From assembly GCF_963678635.1 (NCBI RefSeq), contig NC_087069.1, positions 31,038,776 to 31,102,775 on the forward strand: a stretch of DNA of 64,000 bases. The letters run 5' to 3'. The notes under the pieces were generated by a model. The model saw only the letters and a list, made by a program, of their open reading frames with translations. It had not been told where the DNA came from and did not search any database. Position 1 is the stretch's first letter. Each line of letters opens with the position of its first letter. The position numbers were made by a program, and so were the translations under genes. Source of the stretch: Symsagittifera roscoffensis (lineage: Eukaryota; Xenacoelomorpha; Acoela; Convolutidae). Shown here one piece after another: positions 12,541-25,772 of this stretch.

Positions 12541-13756
12541 TGAGTTAAGATAGAAACTTCTACCAATGCCTGTCACGAAAGTCAGGAAAGAAATCTCGAT
12601 AAGTTTAGCAAGAAGTTTCTAAAAAATCCTGTTACGAGATCTAAGTTAAAATAGAAGTCTCGTTGAGTTAAGCTAGAAATCTCTGAGAATTCCTGTCACG
12701 AGACCTAAGTCAAGAAGATATCTTACTAGGTTACACTAGTAATCTCTGAAAGTTCCTGTCACTAGATCTATGTCATGTTAGATACCTTGATAAGTTAAGG
12801 TAAAATCTGAGGGAAATTATCCTGTCACGAGATCTAAGTCAAGTTAGAAATCTCGATAATTTAAGTTATGAAACTTTGAAGTTTCCTGACACCAGGTCTG
12901 AGTCAAGTTATAATCCTCATAAAATTAAGCTAGAAATCTATGAAAATTCCTGTCGAGAGATCTAAGTCAAGAAGATATCTCAGTAGGTTACACTAGTAAT
13001 CTCTGAAAATTCCTGTCACGAGATCTATGTCATGCTAGAAATCTTGATAAATTAAGCTAGAAATCTCAAGGAAAAAATTCTGTCACGAGATCTAAGTCAA
13101 GTTAGAAAACTCGATAAATTAAGCTTTTATTTCTGATAATTTCTGTCGCCTGAAGTAAGTCAAGTTAGAAATCTCATTGAATAAGATAGAAACTTCTGAC
13201 AATGCCTGTCACGAAAAACCAGGTAGAAATCTCGATAACTTAAGCAAGACGTTTCTAAAAATTCCTGTCACGAGATCTATGTCATGCTAGAAATCTTGAT
13301 AAATTAAACTAGAAATCTCAAGGAAAAAATTCTGTCACGAGATCTAACTCAAGTTAGAAATCTCGATAATTTAAGCTAAAAAACTCTGAGATTTCCTTGC
13401 ACCAGACCTATGTCGAGTTAAAATCTTCATAAAATTAAGCTAGAAATCTCTGAAAATTCCTCTCACGAGATCTAAGTCAAGTTAGAAAACTCGATAAATT
13501 AAACTTTTATTTTTGATTATTTCTGTCGCCTGATGTAATTCAAGTTAGAAATCTCATTGAATAAGATAGAAACTTCTGACAATGCCTGTCACGAAAAACA
13601 AGGTAGAAATCTCGATAACTTAAGCAAGACGTTTCTAAAAATTCTTGTCACGAGATCTATGTCATGCTAGAAATCTTGATAAATTAAGCTAGAAATCTCA
13701 AGGAAAAAATTCTGTCACGAGATCTAAGTCAAGTTAGAAATCTCGATAATTTAAGC
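12541..13756 (+). repeat. 6-mer HOR units of about 381 bp
   Basis: AGGTAGAAATCTCGAT of the short M8 monomer lies at 13221 and 13601, and the next M8 at 13983, giving periods of 380-382 bp. Each unit reads M8, M2 (CATGCTAG...CTTGAT), a near-consensus monomer, M5 (CTTGCACCAGACC), M6 and M7, which is six monomers. An M1 monomer (AAGATATCTTAC or AAGATATCTCAG) occurs at about 12713 and 12970 but not within the 6-mers. This is a shortened version of the 8-mer seen at 44-49 kb. Confidence 0.88.
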
Positions 13757-16124
13757 TAAAAAAAACTCTGAGATTTCCTTGCACCAGACCTATGTCGAGT
13801 TAAAATCTTCATAAAATTCAGCTAGAAATCTCTGAAAATTCCTCTCATGAGATCTAAGTCAAGTTAGAAAACTCAATAAATTAAGCTTTTTTTTCTGATA
13901 ATTTCTGTCGCCTGATGTAAGTCAAGTTAGAAATCTCATTGAATAAGATAGAAACTTCTGACAATGCCTGTCACGAAAAGCAAGGTAGAAATCTCGAAAA
14001 TTCAGCAAGACGTTTCTAAAAATTCCTGTCACGAGATCTAAGTCAAGAAGAGATCTCACGAGGTTACACTAGTATTCTCTGAAAATTCCTGTCACGAGAT
14101 CTATGTCAAGCTAAAAATTTTGAAAAATTAAGCTAGAAATCTCAAAGAAAAAATTCTGTCACGAGATCTAAGTCAAGTTAGAAATCTCGATAATATAAGC
14201 TAGAAATCTAAAAGAAAAAAGTCTGTCACGAGATCTAAGTCAAGTTAGAAATCTCGATAGTTTCAGCAATAAAACTCTTAGATTTCCTGACACTAGGTCT
14301 AAGTCAAATTAAAATCTTCATAAAATTGAAATAGAAAATGTATGAAAAATCCTGCCGAGAGATCTTAATCAAGTCTCGATGAGTTAAGCTAGAGTTAAAT
14401 AGAAGTCTCGATGAGTAAAGCTAGAAATCTCTGAAAATTGACGTCACGAGATCTAAGTCAAGAAGATCTCTCGCTAAGTTAAGCTGGAAATCTCTTAAAT
14501 TTTTGTCACGAGATCTATGTCATGTTAGAAATCTTGATAATTTAAGCTAGAAATCTCGGCGAAAAAATTCAAGTCACGAGATCTAAGTCCAGAAGATCTC
14601 TCGCTAAGTTAAGCTGGAAATCTCTTAAATTTTTTGTCACGTGATCTGTGTCATGTTAGGAACCTTGATAAATTAAGCTAGAAATCTCAGGGAAAAAACT
14701 CTGTCACGAGCTCTAAGTCCAGTTAGAAGTCTCGTTGAGTTAAGCTAGAAATCTCCGAAAATTCAAGTCACGAGATCTAAATCAAGTTAAACTTCTCCTT
14801 AAATTAAGCTGGAAATCTCTGAAAGTTTCTGTCACGAGATCTAAGTCAAGTTAGAAATCTTGATAAATTAAGCTAGAAATCTCAAGGAAAAAAGTCTGTC
14901 ACGAGATCTAAGTCAAGTTAGAAATCTCGATAATTTAAGCTAAAAAAAACTCTGAGATTTCCTTGCACCAGACCTATGTCGAGTTAAAATCTTCATAAAA
15001 TTCAGCTAGAAATCTCTGAAAATTCCTCTCATGAGATCTAAGTCAAGTTAGAAAACTCAATAAATTAAGCTTTTTTTTCTGATAATTTCTGTCGCCTGAT
15101 GTAAGTCAAGTTAGAAATCTCATTGAATAAGATAGAAACTTCTGACAATGCCTGTCACGAAAAGCAAGGTAGAAATCTCGAAAATTCAGCAAGACGTTTC
15201 TAAAAATTCCTGTCACGAGATCTAAGTCAAGAAGAGATCTCACGAGGTTACACTAGTATTCTCTGAAAATTCCTGTCACGAGATCTATGTCAAGCTAAAA
15301 ATTTTGAAAAATTAAGCTAGAAATCTCAAAGAAAAAATTCTGTCACGAGATCTAAGTCAAGTTAGAAATCTCGATAAAGTAAGCTAGAAATCTAAAAGAA
15401 AAAAGTCTGTCACGAGATCTAAGTCAAGTTAGAAATCTCGATAGTTTCAGCAATAAAACTCTTAGATTTCCTGACACTAGGTCTAAGTCAAATTAAAATC
15501 TTCATAAAATTGAAATAGAAAATGTATGAAAAATCCTGCCGAGAGATCTTAATCAAGTCTCGATGAGTTAAGCTAGAGTTAAATAGAAGTCTCGATGAGT
15601 AAAGCTAGAAATCTCTGAAAATTGACGTCACGAGATCTAAGTCAAGAAGATCTCTCGCTAAGTTAAGCTGGAAATCTCTTAAATTTTTGTCACGAGATCT
15701 ATGTCATGTTAGAAATCTTGATAATTTAAGCTAGAAATCTCGGCGAAAAAATTCAAGTCACGAGATCTAAGTCCAGAAGATCTCTCGCTAAGTTAAGCTG
15801 GAAATCTCTTAAATTTTTTGTCACGTGATCTGTGTCATGTTAGGAACCTTGATAAATTAAGCTAGAAATCTCAGGGAAAAAACTCTGTCACGAGCTCTAA
15901 GTCCAGTTAGAAGTCTCGTTGAGTTAAGCTAGAAATCTCCGAAAATTCAAGTCACGAGATCTAAATCAAGTTAAACTTCTCCTTAAATTAAGCTGGAAAT
16001 CTCTGAAAGTTTCTGTCACGAGATCTAAGTCAAGTTAGAAATCTTGATAAATTAAGCTAGAAATCTCAAGGAAAAAAGTCTGTCACGAGATCTAAGTCAA
16101 GTTAGAAATCTCGATAATTTAAGC
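13757..16124 (+). repeat. 1184-bp HOR, two tandem copies
   Basis: Copies span about 13757-14940 and 14941-16124, with constant offset 1184 bp: GCACCAGACC at 13781 and 14965, CAAGGTAG at 13981 and 15165, GAAAAAATTC at 14561 and 15745, and CTCAAGG at 14881 and 16065. The unit is about 18.5 monomers. It contains a compound CTGCCGAGAG monomer and a monomer with TCACGTGATCTGTGTCATG. The copies differ at few positions along the stretches I compared, so the duplication is recent. Confidence 0.92.
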
Positions 16125-16143
16125 AAGACGTTTCTAAAAATTC

Positions 16144-18865
16144 CTGTCACGAGATCTATGTCATGCTAGAAATCTTGATAAATTAAACTAGAAATCTCAA
16201 GGAAAAAATTCTGTCACGAGATCTAAGTCAAGTTAGAAATCTCGATAATTTAAGCAAAAACTCTGAGATTTCCTTGCACCAGACCTATGTCGAGTTAAAA
16301 TTTTCATAAAATTAAGCTAGAAATCTCTGAAAATTCCTATCATGAGATCTAAGTCAAGTTAGAAAACTCGATAAATTAAGTTTTTATTTCTGATTATTTC
16401 TGTCGCCTGATGTAAGTCAAGTTAGAAACCTCATTGAATAAGATAGAAACTTCTGACAATGCCTGTCACGAAAAACAAGGTAGAAATCTCGATAACTTAA
16501 GCAAGACGTTTCTAAAAATTTCTGTCACGAGATCTATGTCATGCTAGAAATCTTGATAAATTAAGCTAGAAATCTCAAGGAAAAAATTCTGTCACGAGAT
16601 CTAAGTCAAGTTAGAAATCTCGATAATTTAAGCTAAAAAAACTCTGAGATTTCCTTGCACCAGACCTATGTCGAGTTAAAATCTTCATAAAATTCAGCTA
16701 GAAATCTCTGAAAATTCCTCTCATGAGATCTAAGTCAAGTAAGAAAACTCAATAAATTAAGCTTTTATTTCTGATAATTTCTGTCGCCTGATGTAAGTCA
16801 AGTTAGAAATCTCATTGAATAAGATAGAATTTTCTGACAATGCTTGTCACGAAAAACAAGGTAGAAATCTCGATAACTTCAGCAAGACGTTTCTAAAAGT
16901 CCCTGTCACGAGATCTAAGTCATGCTAGAAATCTTGATAAAATAAGCTATAAATCTCAAGGAAAAAGTTCTGTCACGAGATCTAAGTCAAGTTAGAAATC
17001 TCGATAATTTAAGCTAGAAATCTAAAAGAATAAAGTCTGTCACGAGATCTAAGTCAAGTTAGAAATCTCGATAGTTTAAGCAATAAAACTCTTAGATTTC
17101 CTGACACTAGGTCTAAGTCAAATTAAAATCTTCATGAAACTAAAATAAAAAATCTATGAAAAATCCTGTCGAGAGATCTTAATCAAGTCTCGATGAGTTA
17201 AACTAGAGTTAAATAGAAGTCTCGATGAGTAAAGCTAGAAATCTCTGAAAATTCACGTCACGAGATCTAAGTCAAGAAGATCTCTTGCTGAGTTAAGCTG
17301 GAAATCTCTGAAATTTTTGTCACGTGATCTGTGTTATGTTAGGAATCTTGATAATTTAAGCTAGAAATCTCGGCGAAAAAATTCAAGTCACGAGATCTAA
17401 GTCCAGAAGATCTCTCGCTAAGTTAAGCTGGAAATCTCTTAAATTTTTTGTCACGTGATCTGTGTCATGTTAGGAACCTTGATAAATTAAGCTAGAAATC
17501 TCAGGGAAAAAACTCTGTCACGAGCTCTAAGTCCAGTTAGAAGTCTCGTTGAGTTAAGCTAGAAATCTCCGAAAATTCAAGTCACGAGATCTAAATCAAG
17601 TTAAACTTCTCCTTAAATTAAGCTGGAAATCTCTGAAAGTTTCTGTCACGAGATCTATGTCATGCTAGAAATCTTGATAAATTAAACTAGAAATCTCAAG
17701 GAAAAAATTCTGTCACGAGATCTAAGTCAAGTTAGAAATCTCAATAATTTAAGCAAAAACTCTGAGATTTCCTTGCACCAGACCTATGCCGAGTTAAAAT
17801 TTTCATAAAATTAAGCTAGAAATCTCTGAAAATTCCTATCATGAGATCTAAGTCAAGTTAGAAAACTCGATAAATTAAGTTTTTATTTCTGATTATTTCT
17901 GTCGCCTGATGTAAGTCAAGTTAGAAACCTCATTGAATAAGATAGAAACTTCTGACAATGCCTGTCACGAAAAACAAGGTAGAAATCTCGATAACTTAAG
18001 CAAGACGTTTCTAAAAATTTCTGTCACGAGATCTATGTCATGCTAGAAATCTTGATAAATTAAGCTAGAAATCTCAAGGAAAAAATTCTGTCACGAGATC
18101 TAAGTCAAGTTAGAAATCTCGATAATTTAAGCTAAAAAAACTCTGAGATTTCCTTGCACCAGACCTATGTCGAGTTAAAATCTTCATAAAATTCAGCTAG
18201 AAATCTCTGAAAATTCCTCTCAAGAGATCTAAGTCAAGTTAGAAAACTCAATAAATTAAGCTTTTATTTCTGATAATTTCTGTCGCCTGATGTAAGTCAA
18301 GTTAGAAATCTCATTGAATAAGATAGAATTTTCTGACAATGCTTGTCACGAAAAACAAGGTAGAAATCTCGATAACTTCAGCAAGACGTTTCTAAAAGTC
18401 CCTGTCACGAGATCTAAGTCATGCTAGAAATCTTGATAAAATAAGCTATAAATCTCAAGGAAAAAGTTCTGTCACGAGATCTAAGTCAAGTTAGAAATCT
18501 CGATAATTTAAGCTAGAAATCTAAAAGAATAAAGTCTGTCACGAGATCTATGTCAAGTTAGAAATCTCGATAGTTTAAGCATTAAAACTCTTAGATTTCC
18601 TGACACTAGGTCTAAGTCAAATTAAAATCTTCATGAAACTAAAATAAAAAATCTATGAAAAATCCTGTCGAGAGATCTTAATCAAGTCTCGATGAGTTTA
18701 ACTAGAGTTAAATAGAAGTCTCGATGAGTAAAGCTAGAAATCTCTGAAAATTCACGTCACGAGATCTAAGTCAAGAAGATCTCTTGCTGAGTTAAGCTGG
18801 AAATCTCTGAAATTTTTGTCACGTGATCTGTGTTATGTTAGGAACCTTGATAAGTTAAGCTAGAA
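16144..18865 (+). repeat. 1499-bp tandem duplication, second copy truncated
   Basis: Copy 1 is 16144-17642. Copy 2 begins at 17643 and follows it to about 18839-18865. Offsets are constant at 1499 bp (CTGTCACGAG at 16144 and 17643; the M8 AGGTAG at 16478 and 17977, and again at 16859 and 18358). Within each copy the two M8 monomers are 381 bp apart, so a 6-mer HOR is nested inside the larger unit. Copy 2 ends in a fused monomer (TCTCAGCTAAAAAAACTCTG near 18870) that joins an M2 head to an M4 tail. Confidence 0.92.
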
Positions 18866-20160
18866 ATCTCAGCTAAAAAAACTCTGAGATTTCCTTGCAC
18901 CAGACCTATGTCGTGTTAAAATCTTCATAAAATTAAGCTAGAAATCTCTGAAAATTCCTCTCACGAGATCTAAGTCAAGTTAGAAAACTCGATAAATTAA
19001 GCTTTTATTTCTGATAATTTCTGTCGCCTGATGTAAGTCAATTGAGAAATCTCATTGAATAAGATAGAAACTTCTGACAATGCCTGTCACGAAAAGCAAG
19101 GTAGAAATCTCGATAATTCAGCAAGACGTTTCTAAAAATTCTTGTCACGAGATCTAAGTCAAGAAGAGATCTCACTAGGTTACACTAGTATTCTCTGAAA
19201 ATTCCTGTCACGAGATCTATGTCATGCTAGAAATTTTGATAAATTAGGCTAGAAATCTCGGCGCAAAAATTCTGTCACGAGATCTAAGTCAAGTTAGAAA
19301 TCTCGATAATATAAGCTAGAAATCTGAAAGAAAAAAGTCTGTCACGAGATCTAAGTCAAGTTAGAAATCTCGATAGTTTAAGCAATAAAACTCTTAGATT
19401 TCCTGACACTAGGTCTAAGTCAAATTAAAATCTTCATAAAATTAAAATAGAAAATCTATGAAAAATCCTGTCGAGAGATCTTAATCAAGTCTCGATGAGT
19501 TAAACTAGAGTTAAATAGAAGTCTCGATGAGTAAAGCTAGAAATCTCTGAAAATTCACGTCACGAGATCTCTTCAAGAATATCTCTTGCTGAGTTAAGCT
19601 GGAAATCTCTGAAATCTAAGTCAAGAAGATCTCTTGCTGAGTTAAGCTGGAAATCTCTGAAATTTTTTGTCACGTGATCTGTGTCATGTTAGGAACCTTG
19701 ATAAATTAAGCTAGAAATCTCGGCGAAAAAATTCAAGTCACGAGGTCTAAGTCAAGAAGATCTCTCGCTAAGTTAAGCTGGAAATCTCTGAAATTTTTTT
19801 GTCACGTGATCTGTGTCATGTTAGGATCCATGATAAATTAAGCTAGAAATCTCAGGGAAAAAACTCTGTCACGAGATCTAAGTCCAGTTAGAGGTCTCGT
19901 TGAGTTAAGCTAGAAATTCAAGTCACGAGATCTAAATCAAGCTAAAATTCTCACTAAGTTAAGCTGTAAATCTCTGAAAGTTTCTGTCACGAGATCTAAG
20001 TCAAGTTAGAAATCTCGATGATTTAAGCTATAAAACTCTGAGAACACCTTACACCAGACCTATGTCGAGTTAAAATCCTCATAAAATTAAGCTAGAAATC
20101 TCTGAAAATTTCTCTCACGAGATCTAAGTCAAGTTAGAAAACTCGATAAATTAAGCTTTT
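18866..20160 (+). repeat. Mixed HOR remnants with a 48-bp short monomer
   Basis: M5-M6-M7-M8 order continues (M8 at 19099), followed by M1- and M2-like monomers and one compound CTGTCGAGAG monomer near 19468. A truncated monomer gives CAAGAA starts only 48 bp apart (19574 and 19622). Monomers with TCACGTGATCTGTGTCATG recur at about 19671 and 19801. No period spans the whole block. Confidence 0.75.
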
Positions 20161-23028
20161 TTTTCTGATAACTTTTGTCACCAGATGTAAGTCAAATTAG
20201 ATAGAAATCTCATTGAGTTAAGATAGAAACTTCTGACATTTTCTGTCACGAAAGTCAAGGTAGAAACCTCGATTAGTTAAGCAAGAAGTTTCCGAAAACT
20301 CCTGTCACGAGATCTAAGTCAAGTTAGAAGTCTCATTGAGTTAAGCTAGAACTCTCTGAGTTTTCCGGTCAATAGATCTAAGTCAAGTTGAAATTCTCAT
20401 TAAGTTAAGCTAGAAACCTCTGAAAATTTCTGTCACGAGATCTAAGTCAAGTTAGAGGTCTCGATGAGTTAAGCTAGAAATCTCTGGAAATTCAAGTCAC
20501 GAGATTTAAGTCAAGAAGATCTCTCGCTAAGTTAAGCTGGAAATCTCTGAAAGTTTCTGTCACGAGATCTAAGTCAAGTTAGAAATCTCGATAATTTAAG
20601 CTAGAAATCTCTGAACTTTTCTGTCAATAGATATAAGTCATGAAGATCTCTCGCTAAATTAAGCTGAAAAGCTCTGAACGTTTCTGTCACGAGATCTAAA
20701 GTAAGTTCCATCAGTTCTCGATGAGTTCTCGATGAGTTCGGCTAGCAATCTCTGAAACTTCCTGTCAGGAGATCAAAGTCAAGTTAGGAATCTCGATAAG
20801 TTAAGCTAGATATCTCTGAGATTTCGTATCACCAGATCTAAATTAAGTTCGAAATCTCGATACGGTAAGCTAGAAGACTCTGATAAATTCTGCCACCAGA
20901 TGTAAGTCACGTAAGAAGTCTCATTGAGCTAAGCTAGAAATCTCGTGAAAAAATCCTGTAACGAAATCTATGTCAAGTTAGAAATCTCAATAATTTAAGC
21001 TGGAAATCTCTGAGTTTTCCGGTCAATAGATCTAAGTCAAGCTGAAATTCTCATTAAGTTAAGCTAGAAACCTCTGAAAATTTCTGTCACGAGATCTAAG
21101 TCAAGTTAGAGGTCTCGATGAGTTAAGCTAGAAATCTCTGGAAATTCAAGTCACGAGATTTAAGTCAAGAAGATCTCTCGCTAAGTTAAGCTGTAAATCT
21201 CTGAAAGTTTCTGTCACGAGATCTAAGTCAAGTTAGAAATCTCGATAATTTAAGCTATAAAACTCTGAGAATACCTTACACCAGACCTATGTCGAGTTAA
21301 AATCCTCATAAAATTAAGCTAGAAATCTCTGAAAATTCCTCTCACGAGATCTAAGTCAAGTTAGAAAACTCGATAAACTAAGCTTTTTTTTCTGATCACT
21401 TTTGTCCCCAGGTGTAAGTCAAATTAGATAGAAATCTCATTGAGTTAAGATAGAAACTTCTGACCTTGCCTGTCACGAATTTCAAGGTAGAAACCTCGAT
21501 AAGTTAAGCAAGAAGTTTCTGAAAATTCCTGTCACGAGATCTAAGTCAAGTTAGAAGTCTCGTTGAGTTAAGCTAGAAATCTCTGAAAATTCCTGTAACG
21601 AAATCTAAGTCAAGAAGATATCTCGCCAAGATACGCTAGTAATCTCTGAAAATTCCTGTCACGAGATCAATGTCATGTTAAATATCTTGATAAGTTAAAA
21701 TAAAACTCTGGTGAAAAAATCCTGTCACGAGATCTATGTCAACTTTGAAATCTCAATAATTTAAGCTAAAAATCTCTGATCTTTTCTGTCAATAGATCTA
21801 AGTCAAGAAGATCTCTCGCTAAGTTAAGCTGAAAATCTCTGAACGTTTCTGTCACGAGATCTAAAGTAAGTTCGATGAGTTCTCGATGAGTTCGGCTAGC
21901 AATCTCTGAAACTTCCTGTCAGGAGATCAAAGTCAAGTTAGGAATCTCAATAAGTTAAGCTATAAAACTCTGAGATTTCCTTACACCAGATCTATTTCGA
22001 GTTAAAATCCTCATAAACTTAAGCTGAAATCTCTGAAATTTTCTCTCACAAGATCTAAGTCAAAATAGAAAATTCGATAAATTAAGCTTTTATTTCTGAT
22101 AAATTCTGTCACCAGATGTAAGTCAAATTAGATAGAAATCTCATTGAGTTAAGATAGAAACTTCTGACATTTTCTGTCACGAAAGTCAAGGTAGAAACCT
22201 CGATTAGTTAAGCAAGAAGTTTCTGAAAATTCCTGTCAAGAGATCTAAGTCAAGTTAGAAGTCTCGTTGAGTTAAGCTAGAATTCTCTAAGTTTTCCGGT
22301 CAATAGATATAAGTCAAGTTGAAATTCTCATTAAGTTAAGCTAGAAACCTCTGAAAATTTCTGTCACGAGATCTAAGTCAAGTTAGAGGTCTCGATGAGT
22401 TAAGCTAGAAATCTCTGGAAATTCAAGTCACGAGATTTAAGTCAAGAAGATCTCTCGCTAAGTTAAGCTGGAAATCTCTGAAAGTTTCTGTCACGAGATC
22501 TAAGTCAAGTTAGAAATCTCGATAATTTAAGCTAGAAATCTCTGAACTTTTCTGTCAATAGATCTAAGTCAAGAAGATCTCTCGCTAAGTTAAGCTGAAA
22601 ATCTCTGAACGTTTCTGTCACGAGATCTAAATAAGTTCCATGAGTTCTCGATGAGTTCTCGATGAGTTCGGCTAGCAATCTCTGAAACTTCCTGTCAGGA
22701 GATCAAAGTCAAGTTAGGAATCTCGATAAGTTAAGCTAGATATCTCTGAGATTTCGTATCACCAGATCTAAATTCAGTTCGAAATCTCGATACGGTAAGC
22801 TAGAAGACTCTGATAAATTCTGCCACCAGATTTAAGTCACGTAAGAAGTCTCATTGAGCTAAGCTAGAAACCTCGTGAAAAAATCCTGTCACGAAATCTA
22901 TGTCAAGTTAGAAATCTCAATAATTTAAGCTGCAAATCTCTGAACTTTTCTGTCAATAGATCTAAGTCAAGAAGATCTCTCGCTAAGTTAAGCTGAAAAT
23001 CTCTGAACGTTTCTGTCACGAGATCTAA
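20161..23028 (+). repeat. 1931-bp duplication, mosaic
   Basis: Bases about 20161-21001 match 22092-22931 at offset 1930-1931 bp (TTCTGAT at 20163 and 22094; AGATAGAAAC at 20221 and 22152; CTGAACTTTT at 20611 and 22542; ATTTCGTATC at 20821 and 22751). The part between includes another copy of the GGTCAATAGATC and GAAGATCTCTCGC monomers (21001-21500). A reduced monomer with GTTCGATGAGTTCGGCTAGC appears repeatedly and carries an 11-bp microrepeat (see the separate entry at 20700). Confidence 0.85.
20700..20745 (+). repeat. 11-bp GAGTTCTCGAT microrepeat inside a monomer
   Basis: The copy near 20700-20745 reads CAGTTCTCGAT then GAGTTCTCGAT then GAGTTCGGCTAGC, an 11-bp slippage tract in the middle of a shortened monomer. 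The matching monomer near 22629 also has two units; those near 21869, 23412, 24555, 25125 and 25695 have one. The tract length is therefore variable between otherwise near-identical HOR copies. Confidence 0.8.
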
Positions 23029-25772
23029 GTCAAGAAGATATCTCGCTAAGTTACGCTAGTAATCTCTGAAAATTCATGTCATGAGATCTGTGCCATGTTA
23101 GATATCTCGATAAGTTAAGCTTTTATTTCTGATAATTTCTGTCACCAGATGTAAGTCAAGTTAGAAATCTCATTGAGTTAGTGATGAAACTGCTGACAAT
23201 GCCTGTCACCAAGAACAAGGTAGAAATCTCGATAAATTTAGCAAAAAGTTTCTGAAAATTCCTGTCACGAGATCTAAGTCAAGTTAGAAGTCTCGTTGAG
23301 TTAAGCTAGAAATCTCTAAAAAATTTTGTCCTGAGATCTAAGTCAAGAAGATCTCTCGCTAAGTTAAGCTGAAAATCTCCGAACGTTTCTGACACGAGAT
23401 CTAAAGTAAGTTCCATGAGTTCTCGATGAGTTCGGCTAGCAATCTCTGAAACTTCCTGTCAGGAGATCAAAGTCAAGTTAGGAATCTCAATAAGTTAAGC
23501 TATAAAACTCTGAGATTTCCTTACACCAGATCTATTTTGAGTTAAAATCCTCATAAAATTAAGCTGAAATCTCTGAAATTTTCTCTCACAAGATCTAAGT
23601 CAAAATAGAAAATTCGATAAATTAAGCTTTTATTTCTGATAAATTCTGTCACCAGATGTAAGTCAAATTAGATAGAAATCTCATTGAGTAAAGATAGAAA
23701 CTTCTGACATTTTCTGTCACGAAAGTCAAGGTAGAAACCTCGATTAGTTAAGCAAGAAGTTTCTGAAAATTCCTGTCACGAGATCTAAGTCAAGTTAGAA
23801 GTCTCGTTGAGTTAAGCTAGAATTCTCTGAGTTTTCCGGTCAATAGATCTAAGTCAAGTTGAAATTCTCATTAAGTTAAGCTAGAAACCTCTGAAAATTT
23901 CTGTCACGAGATCTAAGTCAAGTTAGAGGTCTCGATGAGTTAAGCTAGCAATCTCTGGAAATTCAAGTCACGAGATTTAAGTCAAGAAGATCTCTCGCTA
24001 AGTTAAGCTGGAAATCTCTGAAAGTTTCTGTCACGAGATCTAAGTCAAGTTAGAAATCTCGATAATTTAAGCTAGAAATCTCTGAACTTTTCTGTCAATA
24101 GATCTAAGTCAAGAAGATATCTCGCTAAGTTAAGCTGAAAATCTCTGAACGTTTCTGTCACGAGATCTAAGTCAAGAAGATATCTCGCTAAGTTACGCTA
24201 GTAATCTCTGAAAATTCCTGTCACGAGATCTGTGTCATGTTAGATATCTCGATAAGTTAAGCTTTTATTTCTGATAATTTCTGTCACCAGATGTAAGTCA
24301 AGTTAGAAATCTCATTGAGTTAGTGATGAAACTGCTGACAATGCCTGTCACGAAGAACAAGGTAGAAATCTCGATAAATTTAGCAAAAAGTTTCTGAAAA
24401 TTCCTATCACGAGATCTAAGTCAAGTTAAAAGTCTCGTTGAGTTAAGCTAGAAATCTCTAAAAAACTTTGTCCTGAGATCTAAGTCAAGAAGATCTCTCG
24501 CTAAGTTAAGCTGAAAATCTCCGAACGTTTCTGTCACGAGATCTAAAGTAAGTTCCATGAGTTCTCGATGAGTTCGGCTAGCAATCTCTGAAACTTCCTG
24601 TCAGGAGATCAAAGTCAAGTTAGAAATCTCGATAAATTAAGCTAGAAATCTCTGAACTTTTCTGTCAATAGATCTAAGTCAAGAAGATCTCTCGCTAAGT
24701 TAAGCTGAAAATCTCTGAACGTTTCTGTCACGAGATCTAAGTCAAGAAGATATCTCGCTAAGTTACGCTAGTAATCTCTGAAAATTCCTGTCACGAGATC
24801 TGTGTCATGTTAGATATCTCGATAAGTTAAGCTTTTATTTCTGATAATTTCTGTCACCAGATGTAAGTCAAGTTAGAAATCTCATTGAGTTAGTGATGAA
24901 ACTGCTGACAATGCCTGTCACGAAGAACAAGGTAGAAATCTCGATAAATTTAGCAAAAAGTTTCTGAAAATTCCTATCACGAGATCTAAGTCAAGTTAAA
25001 AGTCTCGTTGAGTTAAGCTAGAAATCTCTAAAAAACTTTGTCCTGAGATCTAAGTCAAGAAGATCTCTCGCTAAGTTAAGCTGAAAATCTCCGAACGTTT
25101 CTGTCACGAGATCTAAAGTAAGTTCCATGAGTTCTCGATGAGTTCGGCTAGCAATCTCTGAAACTTCCTGTCAGGAGATCAAAGTCAAGTTAGAAATCTC
25201 GATAAATTAAGCTAGAAATCTCTGAACTTTTCTATCAATAGATCTAAGTCAAGAAGATCTCTCGCTAAGTTAAGCTGAAAATCTCTGAACGTTTCTGTCA
25301 CGAGATCTAAGTCAAGAAGATATCTCGCTAAGTTACGCTAGTAATCTCTGAAAATTCCTGTCACGAGATCTGTGTCATGTTAGATATCTCGATAAGTTAA
25401 GCTTTTATTTCTGATAATTTCTGTCACCAGATGTAAGTCAAGTTAGAAATCTCATTGAGTTAGTGATGAAACTGATGACAATGCCTGTCACGAAGAACAA
25501 GGTAGAAATCTCGATAAATATAGCAAAAAGTTTCTGAAAATTCCTATCACGAGATCTAAGTCAAGTTAAAAGTCTCGTTGAGTTAAGCTAGAAATCTCTA
25601 AAAAATTTTGTCCTGAGATCTAAGTCAAGAAGATCTCTCGCTAAGTTAAGCTGAAAATCTCCGAACGTTTCTGTCACGAGATCTAAAGTAAGTTCCATGA
25701 GTTCTCGATGAGTTCGGCTAGCAATCTCTGAAACTTCCTGTCAGGAGATCAAAGTCAAGTTAGGAATCTCGA
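23029..25772 (+). repeat. 570-bp HOR plus a 1142-bp relative
   Basis: GTCAAGAAGATATCTCGC starts at 24171, 24741 and 25311 (period exactly 570 bp), and GGTAGAAATCTCG at 24361, 24931 and 25501 confirms it. The third copy diverges after about 25772. The preceding start at 23029 is 1142 bp away, a longer version that has taken in monomers of the 22-kb type. The unit is about nine monomers, opening with M1, an M2 variant, M6, M7 (GTTAGTGATGAAACTG) and M8. Very few differences separate the three 570-bp copies. Confidence 0.93.

Noticed and set aside
20705-20750. Possible CENP-B box in TTCGATGAGTTCGGC monomers
   Set aside because: The spacing of TTCG and CGG resembles the box, but the central A and the last G of the NTTCGNNNNANNCGGGN core do not match, and the motif comes from a deletion in the ordinary monomer.
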